Shown: positions 11,291-22,906, numbered from the stretch's first letter. The stretch: 64,000 nt of DNA from Entoloma clypeatum (GCA_963565915.1 OY751485.1:4960001-5024000), one strand, 5' to 3'. Notes: generated from the letters alone by a model not told the origin. Numbers and translations: made by a program.

Positions 11291-11600
11291 TTTCCGCTCT
11301 AGGACCTGGTTTTGCAAGATCTGCAAACCCTTCTTTAAAGAACCAAGAGGATTTGTCATGAAAGAACGTTGTTGGTGAACCTCATCCAGCAGTTCACATA
11401 GAAAATTATTATTATATAAGCTGATTCCCACCCACATATGTATGGGTTTTCGCCCCAAAAAGGTATGGCTTACGGGGTATGAGGGAGTTATGGGTTTTGG
11501 GTCCGATTTTCCTGCGAACCAACTTGGTGGATCAAAAATTCTATGGGTTCCCACGGTTTATAGGTTACCGGAGCTATGGGTTAGAAGAGAGTTGACTGTA

Positions 11601-12290
11601 GTCTACATTATATGAATCTATATAGGATGAGGGAGCTATTGGCACAATAATAATGAGTTGTTGGATGGAACCATGTTATGAATACTTTTCATCTTTTCTC
11701 TCTTATCTTATCTGATGGTAGATTATCTCATCTTATCCAGACACATGGATGCAGCATGGTAGATGCACAGTAACACACAGTACATACGCAGCTGCAGTGC
11801 CTCATGAAAGATGCATGTTGAGTACCACAACAGTAGTTTACATCAGCAGACCATGGATCATCCTCATTTACTGTATACCACATGTTTAGTATTAGTATAT
11901 AAGGTAGATAGTTTGAACATCAAACCCCAGTCTTGAGCTGATTTCTACTGCTTCAAACCTCACTTTAAGTCTTCCTCCATTGTTCCATTTTTCCTCTCTT
12001 GCAAGGCCTGAGTGAAGTGTTTAGCATTGCTAACAAACCACAATATAATCCAATCACCCATGTGTTGTCTCTTTCATCCTGCGTCATCCCTCATGTCATC
12101 TGTCCCACCACAGGTGCATCTGCCGCAGTTCTGGCAGCATTCCTCCCCCTCCCTCTTGTGATGTGTCGTGCACCTCCCACCGTTCTAGCGGCTCCTGTGT
12201 CATTGTTCACACATCTCCCGTCATACTAAAGCTGTACCTGTGTGTTGTGCGTTCCACCATTGTTGCATGTCCCCCCCTTCTCACCTCATG
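11601..12290. other. Unassigned AT-rich sequence, possibly an old LTR
   Basis: No ORF of interest. A TGTTATGAATAC motif near 11674, AT-rich sequence and a TATATAAGG box near 11900 resemble the layout of the copia LTRs elsewhere in this window. No matching end, partner LTR or target duplication was found. Confidence 0.25.
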
Positions 12291-12581
12291 TGTTGGAACA
12301 GCATACGATCACATCAACACCGGAGGTTATCACGGTGGGTGTGTCGTCTTGCAGTCCTAGTATACTCTACGCTATGCGCTACGGATCGTGTATCTACGAT
12401 AGAGAGAGAATCCTACTACTAACCTTGAGAGGTGTTTGCAGGTGGGGGTTACTCGGTAAGAGCGTTATATTGCACAGAGAATAAGGACAGTCTTATATAC
12501 TAGTCTACTTATTTGTACACTATTTGTATGTCATGAGGTTGAGCACATGGCGCGTCTAATGGAAGCGGAACTCGTTCAACA
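12291..12581 (-). repeat. Probable 3' LTR of copia 1
   Basis: In minus sense it starts TGTTGAACGAG at 12581, directly after the purine run GAGAGGGAG, and can end at 12291 with ..CAACA, giving TGTTG/CAACA ends. It contains a TATATAAGA box. No second copy exists in the window, so the outer boundary is not certain. Confidence 0.5.
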
Positions 12582-12607
12582 CTCCCTCTCAATGTGTATA
12601 CATTGGA

Positions 12608-15423
12608 TTATGAAAATGTCAAGCCTAAATGTTGGCAACATCTTTCAAAGAGTTCCTGACTAAGGTTTTTAGTTAGTATATCCGCGGGATTGGATGTGCC
12701 TTCAATGTACTCTACAGTGATCAATCCACGAGAGATGTACTCTCAGATGACGTGATATCTAAGATTGATATGCTTAGTACGGCGTTCCTGTACAGGGTTG
12801 TTCCCAATAAAGATCGAGCCATGATTGTCGGCATAGATCGGGACATTCTGCATTAGGAAGCCAATCTCCTGGAAGAGCTGGATTACCCATTCTACTTGGT
12901 GGCCACAATTGGACATCACCATGTACTCTGCTTCAGTAGATGAGTGAGCAATGGTTTTTTGTAGACGACAAGTCCAGCCTACAGAAGCACCTGCAAGCTT
13001 CAGGAAAAAGCCGGTGCAGCTTCGACGCTTAATTTCATCGGATGCCCAGTCAGAATCCATGTAGGCATGTAAGCCCACATTTTGATCACTGGAATACGTC
13101 AGTCGGTAATCAGAAGTGCCCACGAGATAGCGGATTATCGCTTTATCAACGTGTTCCTGGGTAGGATTTGCTGAGAACTGTGATAACGTAATCACGGCAA
13201 AGGCAATGTCAGGTCCTGTACCGATCATTAAATATAGCAGAGACCCTATGATCTGCTGAAATTGTGATCGAAGCGCAGCAGTGCCAGTGCCAGCATTTGC
13301 TGTCGGCTTGTATCCAGTAGGTAGAGGAGTCTTGGCGATTGTTGCATTTGTCATGCCAAATCTCTCTACTACTTTCTGTAAATAGGCACATTGATCGATC
13401 ATGATCGTATTCTTGGTACATGTGATGCGCATTTTCAAGAATTCAGTGGGTTCACCTAGATCACGAGATTCCCAAATAGCCATGAATTCGGCTCTTTTAA
13501 CAGTTGTAAGCTTAGCGTCTGGTCCCATGAACATTGCATCATCGACATAGATTATTGCTAGTACGATGGTTCCATTTGGGAAATAGAAAACAAAGATTCC
13601 GGCATCAGATATGACCCTTCGGAAACCTAGTTTCTTCATGGATTTCTCCATGGCATGCCACCATGCAAGTTCAGCCTGCTTTAAACCGTAAATTGCCTTA
13701 TGTAGGCACCAAACAAGAAGTTCTTTGCCTTTTATTTTGAAGCTTTCAGGTTGCATCATGTATAACTCTTCCTGGAGTTTCCCATAAAGGAAAGCAGCAG
13801 TTACATCAAGTGCGAGAATCACCCAACTCTCAAGCGCGGCGGTAGCGAGCATGAGACGTACTGTCTCGAATCAAACTACGGGAGAGAATACCTCGTCGAA
13901 ATTGATTCCCTCAATTTGCGAGAACCCTTGTGCAACAAGCTGAGCCTTTTTATGGCCATCGGTATTTATGTCGAAGACCCATCATGATCCGATGGCCTTC
14001 CGTCCGGTCGGTAAAGGTGTTAGATCATAGACATCATGCCGCTTGATGCTATCAAGTTCCTTACGGCATGCGTCCAACCACTCATCCTGGAGGTTTTTCG
14101 GCATTTTGGCAATGTCGCAAAACTTCATCTCCCGGATATCACGGAACTGTGAGAGATTAGATTCAGAGTGAGGAACGACTGATGCAAGTAGCGCGTTCAA
14201 CTCAGCAATCTGTTTCGTGTCTCCCCCTCGTTTCCAAACTAATTGTTCTAGGTACAAATTAAATGCTTTTGGACCTAGCTCCACATCATTCATCATCTCA
14301 CACAGTAAGCTCTCCGCATCCGTATCTTCCAAAGGTTCATCATCAGGAACTTTGGGGTCATTGGGAGGAGTACCGGAAGATCCACTAGGCCCTGCATCAG
14401 GTGGGGCTAAGGGGGAACTAGGTTCCGCTTCTTCCTGTCGTGATCGGGGAACATTGCGGAGCCGGGAAGGCTCACGCTGCTGTTTCTCTCAATTCATGGC
14501 TTCACGCCAAGAGCATGTGCAATTGATGTCACATTGTTGTTGCGCGGGGTGCCGTTGCTCCCCGTAGATGTTGCCTTCCTGTCGAGGCAGTTTAGCATTC
14601 CTTCATGGTTGAGGGGCATCAGCAGGCGGAGGATTCGCCGGCTGGTTCTGGACCTCAGGGTCATCCTGATTTGAAGGTGGTACATCAGCGCCATCATGCT
14701 GGTTTCCATTTGGAGTGGAAGGGGGATCGGAGGATTCATCTCCACTTGGCTGATTACGCTGGCGGGAATGATAATGAACATCTCCGTCTCCGAAGTGGTG
14801 ATCAACATCGTCATCAGGGTTTCCGTCATCCTGAGACTCATCATGGGAAGGCTCATTTCTCATGGGTGTGTGTTGTGGCACTTTGATATCCGGACATCTT
14901 GGAAAGAGTGTTTCATCGAATACCACGGTAGTACCAATAAAGATACTGTTTTTATCAGTCATAAACTGATATGCTTTCATTCCTGGTTTAAAACCCATAA
15001 AGGTCATAAGCTCCGCACGTGGATTTAATTTATTCACACAGCGTTCTTCAGGAATATAAACATAGGCAGCGCAGCCTAAAACTCGGAGATTAGATACATC
15101 CGGTTTTTCCCCTTTTAGTGATTCAAAAGGTGTTTTCCAATAAAGACGTTTAATTGGCGTGCAATTGTAAACATGCACGGTGTGTAAAACACAAAACTCC
15201 CACCATGATTGTGGTAAGCAGGTGGCAAATCACATTGCCTGTGCTTTCTCTACAATGGTGCGGTTAATCCTTTCGGCTTGACCATTTTGTTGAGGTGTAT
15301 TGGGAGCTGAAATTTCCACGGCAATTCCAAGATCCTCGAGGTATTTTACTACCCCAGTTTCCTTTTTAAACTCTCCCCCTCCATCAAAACGCCATCGGCG
15401 AAATTGGGCATTAAACTGGGTTC
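12608..15423 (-). pseudogene. Copia 1 pol, 3' part: integrase end, RT, RNase H; six TGA stops
   Basis: One frame is coding all the way from 15418 to a TAA at 12608-12610: integrase (FDGGGEF, PQQNGQAERINRT), the integrase C-terminal region (VLGCAAYVYIP), RT (LDVTAAFLYGKL, IIYVDDAMF) and RNase H (MDSDWASDE, SSTEAEYM, ADNHGSIFI, KHINLRYH). It is broken only by TGA codons at 15230-15232, 14603-14605, 14489-14491, 13982-13984, 13871-13873 and 12743-12745. There are no frameshifts and no TAA or TAG stops. At several of them an Arg codon is expected from family conservation, for example SPVV-R-FETVR. The element is dead, apparently through CGA-to-TGA changes. Confidence 0.85.
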
Positions 15424-15790
15424 TCTTATGCTTAACAAACCGTTCCAAGGTTCGGGCAGAGTATGCAGGAAGTGGAAAGGTGAAGAGCAAAGTGATTGCT
15501 AAATCTAAGGAATGTAGCTATGGTACATGGGGTTTATATAGTACTGGCTACGAGCGGTAGCGAGTGAGTCAGTAGCTGTGGAAGGCAGTGCGGATGAGTC
15601 AGTAACTGCGGAAAGGCAGTGCGAAGTGAGTCAGACGACTGCGGAGTGTGAGTCAGCGTGGGAGCGAAGTATACTAAAGGAGAATGGTAGAGTAAAGGTA
15701 AATGAATAAGCGGTCCGATGAGTCAAAGAAATAACGAAGGTACAATGCAAGGGAAAAGTGCGTAACATACAAACCGGTAAGTCCGTAACA
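15424..15790 (-). repeat. Gypsy A copy 1, 3' LTR
   Basis: 367 bp, nearly identical to 21638-22004. It contains five TGAGTCA/TGACTCA heptamers (15565, 15595, 15627, 15649, 15719), roughly 30-bp tandem repeats, and a TATATAAACC box in minus sense. Confidence 0.9.
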
Positions 15791-15824
15791 TGTTCCCCTC
15801 CTCAAGCTCTGTGTCCTCACAGAG

Positions 15825-16196
15825 TCATTGTCCCCATCCCTCGTTGTTGCCGGGATCGGACCAGTTTGGACTTTCCTTGAGGCTCCAATCATATATCAAC
15901 TCCTCGTTGATGGCTACGGCGAGTTCGAGGCCTTTGATAGCCAGCCGAATATGTCGATTCTCAATCACGAGGGTGCTGGTGTAGTTTCTGAGAATTTGTT
16001 TTTCCTCGGGACTCAGGGCGACAGGTAGGTTGGACAGCGAGTGGAGCTGGATATGCATCTGGCGATGGAGGAGGTTGGCAAGGGAAGTTTCAAGAGCGTG
16101 GATTTGGTCTCTCATGGAGAGTGCCTCGTTCATGAGGGCGGCGATGGCGGGGTTGATGTCGGTGGTGGAGGTGGAGGTGACGATGGTGTTTGACAT
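15825..16196 (-). CDS. Gypsy A extra 3' ORF (ORF3), 123 residues, function unknown
   Basis: A complete ORF between the chromodomain and the 3' LTR, from ATG 16196 to a stop at 15825. The other gypsy A copy has the same ORF at 43553-43924, same length, with only scattered substitutions. It begins with a Ser/Thr-rich stretch, then INPAIAALMNEALSMRDQIH and a long Leu/Glu/Ile-rich helical region, and ends SWSDPGNNEGWGQ-like. No cysteines suggest a zinc finger, and no signal peptide or membrane span is seen. It is unrelated to gag or pol by eye. Unlike gag and pol it has no stop in either copy. Confidence 0.6.
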   Translation of the reverse strand: MSNTIVTSTSTTDINPAIAALMNEALSMRDQIHALETSLANLLHRQMHIQLHSLSNLPVALSPEEKQILRNYTSTLVIENRHIRLAIKGLELAVAINEELIYDWSLKESPNWSDPGNNEGWGQ

Positions 16197-16329
16197 GGCG
16201 GTGAGGATGGTTGAGAGATAAAAGAAGAATGGGGTGGCTATATTGGGCAGGGAGAAGACTAGAGCGGGGAACTCGGTGTGTGTTTGACTGATGAGGTTGA
16301 TACTGTCATGGGTTTTGAGAACTCGTCTT

Positions 16330-19300
16330 TTATTGTGGTCGAGACGGGTTTTGCCGATGGAAATCACGGATCAAATCTTGAGCGTTCTGAACATTAGCTC
16401 GAGGTTCCCATGTGTTCTCTTCTGGGCCATATCCCTCCCACTGAACGAGGTACTGGATCTTTCCGCGGAACTTTCGAGAGTCTAGGATCATAGACACATG
16501 GTACTCTTCTCATCCTTCAACGATGATCGGATCAGGGGCTGGTTTCTTTTTCTGGATGGCGTACTTCGGAGTTTCATATGGTGACAACAGGGTCTCGTTG
16601 AACACAGGGTGAATCATCTTCCAAGTCTTTGGAAGATCAAGAAGGTACGTGCTAGCTCCTTTCTTCTCTAAGACTTTGAATGGTCCATGTCAGAGTGCAT
16701 CAAGTTTCTTTGAGGGTCGATCGGTCCTGATGTTAGTCCCTTCCAGCCACACCTTGTCTCCGATGCGGTAGTCCCGAGACGGACTTCGCCGTGTGTCAAC
16801 TGTCTTCTTCATCTGATCCTGTGCTTGTTTCAGCGCAGCATTGGCCTCTTCTCGTGCCTGTTTGAGTTTTTTCAAGAAGTCGTTGGCAGCCGGATTGGTA
16901 TCTTCTAACACGAGTTCTCCCTTCCACGGATGTAAACCATAGTTGAGGTAGAATGGGGTGTGCTTCGTTGCCTGATGTTCTTTGTCATTGTACTGGAACT
17001 CTGCGATTGCGATCCATTCAGCCCAATCATCCTGTAGATGGTTGACAAAGTTTTGTAAGAATGCTTCTGTTTCCTGATGCGATCGCTCGGCCTGTCCATC
17101 AGTCTGTGGGTGGTATGTGGTGGACAGGTTCCTCTTGATCCCTAGCATGCGGCAGAGTATCTCCATGAACTTCACGGCGAACTGTGGTCCCCTATCGCTG
17201 ATGATCTTCTTGGGGATCCCATGAAGCTTCCATATCTGATCCCAATAGATCTTCGCTAATCCTTCAGCCAATAGTTCCACGGTTGTTGGAATGAGGTGAA
17301 GCATCTTCAAATGTCTATCCGTGATGACCAGAATTGAGTTTTTCCCATCAGATTCTGGTATCGGTCCCACAATGTCGATTCCTATGTCTTCCCATGGGTG
17401 ACTTGGTGCTGCATGGGGATGTAGCGGAGCATGTCGCTTTTGTCGGTTAATCTTGTTGCATTGACAAGTGTCGCAACCCTTCATGTACTTCTTCACATCA
17501 TGCAGTATGGTAGGCCACCAGTAGGTGCGAGTGAGGAGTTCATGTGTCCGGTACTGTCCTGGATGTCCGGCTACTGGTGCATTGTGTGACTCAAACATCA
17601 ATTCTTGTCGTAATTGTGGGTCTGGCAGGACATAGACTCGTTCTCCTGCATAGGTGATCCCATTCTCCTGCTGATACCAATGAGGATTCTTTTTTAGGCC
17701 CTGGGCTACTTCTGTCTCCATGCGGTTTGAAACCTTGATGCGTGCGATCCACGGATTTTCAATGGTTGTGATGTTTCCAATTTTGATGGAATCAGATGTT
17801 TCACCCCCTTCAAAGAATTGTTCCTCCGTGAACATCTCCATTTGTACCACATCTTCTGATTCCAACCGTTTCAAGAATAGTCCCTCCTTGAGCATTTGGT
17901 CACTGTCCTGTGGTTCGAGTTCCGCTTCATACCAGGGTAAGCGTGACAGGATGTCCGCTTTCACATTGGTCTTGCCGGGCACATGCCGTAATTCGAAGTC
18001 ATAGTCTTGTAACTTCATTTTCCAGCGTCGCTGTCATTGATTTAGGTCCTCAGGATGACAGAAATATTCCAGGTTCTTGTGATTGGTCAAGATTTCAAAA
18101 CGTTCCCTGGCTTCGAGCAGATAGTGTCTCCAATCTTTCAATGCTTCCACAACTGCCAGGAGTTCCTTGTCGTATATCTCGTAATTCTGTTCGGCCGCGG
18201 ACATGGTCCGCGACAAGAACGCGATGGGGTGCCATTTGACGTCTTGCTTCTGAGAGAGTACTGCTCCAATTGCATAGCCCGATGCATCGGTTTCAACCCT
18301 GAACTGTCCCTCTGGTTTTGGTAATGCCAAGACCGGTGCCGATGTAATTGCCTGTATGAGACCTTCAAAAGCTTGCTGCTCTGTTGGTCCCCAAGTAAAT
18401 GCCGTACCACCTGTGAGCGCGGTGAGAGGTTTCGCGATGTTTGAGTACCCTTCAATAAATCGTCGATAGAAGTTAGCAAATCCAAGGAACTTCTGAACTT
18501 CCTTTTTTGATGTGGGTGCTCGCCAGTTTTGAATTGTATCCATCTTCTCAGTTTCCATCTCGACACGTCCCTCACCAACCACATATCCCAATATAGGACA
18601 TTTCATTACTTCCCATAAACACTTCTTCTCCTTTAGGAACAAATCATTGTCCGATAGGATCTGTAGGATTTCTTCAGTGTTTCGCGCAAGTTCTTCCTTG
18701 GTTTTACCGATAACCACGATGTCATCCATGTAGATCACGCAGATACATCAGCGGATCTGGTCCCGGAATAGACTAGCCATCATTCGGGAGAACGTTCCCG
18801 GGGAATTGCAAAGACCAAAAAACATGACCAATGGTTCGAACAATCCTCGACTGGTGAGGAAGGCAGCTTTCCATTCATTGCCCTCCTTAATCCGGATGTT
18901 GTTATAACCCCACATGATGTCCATTTTATTGAAGTAGACCGCATCTTTCAGTACGTCCAAGAAATCGGATATTCATGGGAGTGGGAACTTGTCTTTGACT
19001 GTGAATTTATTGACCATGCGGTAATCTTGTACCAATCGTTTGGAGCCATCCTTCTTGTTGATGAAGAAGCAAGGGGAGGCATAAGGGGATTTGGATGGGC
19101 AGATCTTTCCTGTTGCTAGACCCTCATCAATGAATGCATCCAATTCCTCTTGTTCCTTTTGCGTCATAGGATATGTATTTCCCCCTAGTTCCTTTGGTGC
19201 GTCCGGTGTAAGTTCGATACCATGGTCCCATTCCCTCTCCTTTGGGATCTTATCAAAGTTCTCTTTCTCGAAGAGATGAGCAAATCATTCAACATATGAG

Positions 19301-19929
19301 GGTCGTTTGGTTGTGGGAGGTGGTGTGGGAGTGACAGCTTCCAAAATAGGGTCTCCAGGCTTCCATTTCTGATCCGACTTTTTGGGTGCATCTTTGTCGC
19401 GCACCTCAACCATGCAAACCCGGTGTTTGCGACCATTAAGGTTAATCCTAAAATCCGAGTGTTTGGTTCGACATGTTGTTGGGCACCGGTTAAATGTTAC
19501 CGCGCCGGTTGTCCAATTGATTGTGGGGTTGTGGTGTACCAACCAGTCATGTCCCAAGAGCATGTCCGTCCTCCCAATGTCCAGTACCATTGCTTCCATG
19601 GTTTCCTGATGTGCTCCCAAATCCAGTTTGACTTCGGCAAGTTGGCTCGCTTTCTGTTGTCGATTTGGTGATCCATCCGCATTTAGAATTGCTATGGGTG
19701 GTATTCCTCGCGTGGGGAGGTTCTGTTCACGTACTATTCTGGGATGAATGCATGTGCGTTCACATCCGCTGTCAACCTCAGGTCGGATAACCTTTGGTCC
19801 TCGTCGTGTTTTGAGCTGCGCTAACAGCCTGATTTCTCATCTTTTCGGAGGTTTATCTCCCTTCACAATCTTAGTCGACGCAGCGGCTCGCTTGGCAGGG
19901 ATGACATAGGTTCTATTGTCTGCAGTCAT
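16330..19929 (-). pseudogene. Gypsy A copy 1 pol: protease, RT, RNase H, integrase, chromodomain; seven TGA stops
   Basis: From ATG 19929 to TAA 16330-16332 a single 1200-codon frame is coding without frameshift. Blocks in order: protease (EVDSGCERTC, LGHDWLVHHNP), RT (KKDGSKRLVQDYRMVN, VIYMDDIVV), RNase H (VETDASGYAIGAVL, NYEIYDKELLAVV), integrase with a zinc-binding HHCC region and core (DIVGPIPESDG, IISDRGPQF, QTDGQAERSH), and a chromodomain ([19 protein letters not shown]). TGA stops are at 19837, 19285, 18973, 18748, 18034, 16690 and 16510 (low-coordinate base). All but 16690 recur in copy 2, which has CGA there (43056-43058). The chromodomain marks a chromovirus, a group that targets modified histones. 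Confidence 0.88.
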
Positions 19930-19979
19930 ACAAGGCAAGCAAGTCCGTTTAATAGATAAGGGTCGCGACTTAGTGTCGT

Positions 19980-20846
19980 TTAATCGGACCCTTCGGGAAA
20001 ATCCTTCTCGTCGGCTTCTAAGATTGTGGTTTCATCATTCTCGGCATCTTCCTCAGACACCTTCCTAACCCTTCCGGAGTTCTTCTTCGGCTTGCGGCAG
20101 TTGCACGCGATATGGCCTTCTTGGTCACAGTTGAAACACTTGCGACCATCTTTCTTCTTTGGAGCGCTACAGTCTTTAGCCAGATGACCGAAGCGCTGAC
20201 AGTTGTAGCAACGGGCTACTCCTGCTTTGTCGATCTCCATGGCTTTGCCCTGACCACCATAAGTGGTACCCGATCCAGTGCACATGTCACCGCCACCTCA
20301 GATGACCAGTGCGTGTCCTTCCATCTGTCGTCCCTTGTTTCGGATCTCCTTTGCGTAATCGGTGTACGTCTTGCCATCGCTAGCCACTTGTTCAGAGATT
20401 CTGCGGTTGACGTTCTTCTCTAGGATGTATTTCCCAGTTTCTTCACCAAGGTTTGACAGTTTCAAGAGTTCTTCAAATTCATCCAAGAATTCATCAACAG
20501 TGTGTTTCTCTTGTTTCAGGACTTCGAGTCTCGCTTTGGCAGCGACCGACTTGTTGGCGATGGAGAATCGTGTGGCGATATCATCAGAAAAACCTAGCCA
20601 GGTGATGTTCTCGTTGTCAACAGCAAGAGCGTCTAACTTGTTACTGGCCCAGTGTCTGCCGGACCCTTCCATCATGCGGGATAGTACCACAAGAATCTTC
20701 TGATCGTCTGTCAGGCTCTTTTGGAACCTGATGTATAGTTTGGTGGCTTTCCACCACTCGTCAAAGGTGTATCTGTCCGTGAACATCCCAGGATCCTTGA
20801 TGATCTTGGATGTATCCATTGTTTGTACAGCCGGAGCTTCTGCCAT
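19980..20846 (-). pseudogene. Gypsy A copy 1 gag with two zinc knuckles, one TGA
   Basis: Frame from ATG 20846 to a TAA at 19980-19982, 289 codons, interrupted by TGA at 20298-20300. The N-terminal part is a Ty3/gypsy capsid-like region (FDEWWKATKLYIRF, VLSRMMEGSGRHW). The C-terminal part has two CCHC knuckles, CYNCQRFGHLAKDC and CFNCDQEGHIACNC, for RNA packaging. Coding-like sequence continues upstream in this frame to about 21240, with another TGA at 21078-21080 and a shared frameshift, so the original gag was probably longer. Confidence 0.85.
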
Positions 20847-21624
20847 GTTTAGAGTCTGCGGAGGAGAAGAGGAGTCGGGTTGTTGGGATGAAGATGGGGT
20901 TCGGGATACAGGTAAGGATTGAAAATGAGTCCCTGTTCTAGGCGTCTGTTCGATATCTGACTGCGTGGAGTCAAAAGTAAATTCATCAGGGGACTCGTCA
21001 GCGGAATCGGTGGCAAAACATTCAGAGTATTTCCTCTGTAAATCTCTAAGGAATCTCTGTTCCTGCGCGTCTGTTGGTCACGAGAAGGGGTCAAGCCTCT
21101 CGTTTTGTGCCCAGCGGTTGTACTCGGTCTGTTGTTCTTTGGTGGTGAAGTGGGCATAGATCTGCTGCTTCGAGTAAGACGTGATGATGTGGCTCTGGGA
21201 CGTCTCGATGTGAGCGTCTTAATCAATCTTCTGATAACGGTTGTCTGGACACCGATAAACTCTCTGATCTCTGTGATCCGACCTGTCTGAGATCCTTCTT
21301 GAACGCGAAAGCTTTTGAGTTCGTTCTGTCAGGCGTTGTAATGCGCGATCTGGTGTTGCCGAGCAAGATGGATGCTCTCTGCTATCTCGCCGTGGGGGCG
21401 ATGCTCGTCGTTGTCTAGTTCTTCGTCAAGCACCTGCTGTAGGATGCGACGGATCTCCGATTCGATGTACTGCTGGATGAGTGTAAAATCGATACTGTCT
21501 TGAGGACTTAGCTCCTCCTGTCGGGCTTCTGGCGTGCTGAATGGGTTACTGGTGAAGTCTTCAAAGAAGTGCGACGTCTTGACTCGTCTGGTAGTTGCTC
21601 TCTTCGCTCTGGGCGAACCTAACG

Positions 21625-21635
21625 AGATTTAGCAA
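21625..21635 (-). other. Gypsy A copy 1 primer-binding site (self-priming type)
   Basis: Eleven bases (TTGCTAAATCT in element sense), two bases inside the 5' LTR. They are a perfect complement of AGATTTAGCAA within the LTR at the expected start of the transcript. Confidence 0.65.
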
Positions 21636-21637
21636 CT

Positions 21638-22004
21638 TGTTATGCTTAACAAACCGTTCCAAGGTTCGGGCAGAGTATGCAGGAAGTGGAAAGGCGAAGA
21701 GCAAAGTGATTGCTAAATCTAAGGAATGTAGCTATGGTACATGGGGTTTATATAGTACTGGCTACGAGCGGTAGCGAGTGAGTCAGTAGCTGCGGAAGGC
21801 AGTGCGGATGAGTCAGTAACTGCGGAAAGGCAGTGCGAAGTGAGTCAGACGACTGCGGAGTGCAAGTCAGCGCGGGAGCGAAGTATACTAAAGGAGAATG
21901 GTAGAGTAAAGGTAAATGAATAAGCGGTCCAATGAGTCAAAGAAATAACGAAGGTACAATGCAAGGGAAAAGTGCGTAACATACAAACCGGTAAGTCCGT
22001 AACA
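21638..22004 (-). repeat. Gypsy A copy 1, 5' LTR
   Basis: 367 bp with TGTTA...TAACA ends. Four of the five TGACTCA motifs are intact. The segment AGATTTAGCAA (minus sense; 21710-21720), about 33 nt after the start of the TATA box, is complementary to the primer-binding site at 21625-21635. Confidence 0.9.
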
Positions 22005-22906
22005 GGTTCTCATAAGCGTTGTCCACTTTTTGAATACATCAGAGGTATCGGATTTGAGTTTCAACAATACCATCCAAGCATGCCCAGAATAGTCATCCAA
22101 GAAGCTGACGTAGTATTTAAATTTGTGATAGGAGGCAATAGGAAACTCTTTGAGGTCCGAATGGAGCAACTCAAAGGGTCTGGAAGCATGTGAAGATGAA
22201 GGAGGGAAGCTTTTCAACCTCAACTTCGCTTCTGCGCAGGGACGGCATGGCTTATCCTTAAGGGGAAATTGGACGTCCCTTGGGAATCCATCACATGTGT
22301 CAGGTGCCTTTTTCAGGACATCTTTACCAGGGTGTGCAAACTGCTGATGCCAAATGCTGTAATCGGCTTTATAGACATCGATATTTCTAGCATTTAGCTG
22401 CGTGATTTGTTCAACACGTGTATTTACCCAGTATATTGTCGAACTGGGAAAATGAGGTTCACATCTTAGTACACCTTTGAAGAAACTAAGATTGTCAGCT
22501 GAGCCAGCGACATTTAATCTAGATTCTTGAAGAATTTCGCCCATCGACATGAGGCGAGTGGAAAGCTCCGGGATGTGTAGAACCGGATAAAGCCGAGTCG
22601 TTAGACTTCTTGGCTTTCCTTGACGTGATGGTATTGTGTGAGTGATAAACACAGTCCCTCTTCCTTTTATAGAGATCTTTGCTTTGCCCGCAGTTTGGGC
22701 AGTATGGACAGATTTCACTTCTTTGTATGTTGCAAAGTCACTCATCTCTGCGGTGAAGTGCATACTAGCGCCGGAATCCATGATCCACTCGGTGTCATTA
22801 GTATCTTTGGATTTGTTCTTACATTTCGAACATGAGGCAAAATGATCATCAATTTCCTCCAAGAAGGAGGCAGCAATGACAGGTAATTTAAAAAAACTAC
22901 GACCCG
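22005..22906 (-). pseudogene. Copia 1 pol, 5' part: protease and integrase N-terminus
   Basis: Minus-strand coding sequence with the aspartic protease motif WIMDSGASMHF, a GAG-pre-integrase block (SIWHQQFAHPG, CRPCAEAKL) and the start of the integrase core (LLHSDLKEF, FLDDYSGHAWM). It ends where gypsy A copy 1 is inserted (target copy 22005-22009) and continues at 15418. Upstream it is cut at 22906 by an LTR fragment, so gag is missing. Confidence 0.85.

Larger units (their letters stand above)
8908..11598 (-). mobile_element. Pogo/Tigger-type DNA transposon with TIRs and TA target duplication
   Basis: The left end (8908-8934) and the right end (11572-11598) are imperfect inverted repeats: CAGTCAACTC at the outer edge and AACCCATAGC further in, read inward from both sides. 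Each end is flanked by TA (8906-8907 and 11599-11600), the Tc1/mariner/pogo target duplication. Several ATGGGTT-type subterminal repeats lie at 11440-11580 and 8935-8960. Inside is a transposase remnant of pogo (DDE_1) type in the right half and a DUF6532-like coding remnant in the left half, both on the minus strand. The N-terminal half of the transposase is missing, so the copy is non-autonomous. Confidence 0.8.
15424..22004 (-). mobile_element. Gypsy A copy 1: full-length Ty3/gypsy chromovirus, 6581 bp
   Basis: Two 367-bp LTRs (15424-15790, 21638-22004) bound gag, protease, RT, RNase H, integrase, chromodomain and an extra 3' ORF, all on the minus strand. The LTR ends are TGTTA...TAACA (the left copy has TC for TG). 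Target duplication is GGTTC at 15419-15423 and 22005-22009, inside the copia 1 integrase. A primer-binding site two bases inside the 5' LTR matches a segment of the LTR itself, suggesting Tf1/sushi-type self-priming. The coding frames carry TGA stops, so the copy is not autonomous. Confidence 0.92.
12291..22906 (-). mobile_element. Copia 1: degenerate Ty1/copia element, split by gypsy A copy 1
   Basis: Copia pol sequence runs on the minus strand from 22906 to 22005 and continues from 15418 to 12608. Removing the gypsy insertion plus one 5-bp target copy joins the two halves in the same reading frame. The 3' LTR is probably 12291-12581 (TGTTG...CAACA ends, TATATAAG box on the minus strand), preceded by a GA-rich polypurine stretch. 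The gag region and 5' LTR are lost; at 22907 the element abuts a truncated gypsy A LTR. Confidence 0.8.
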
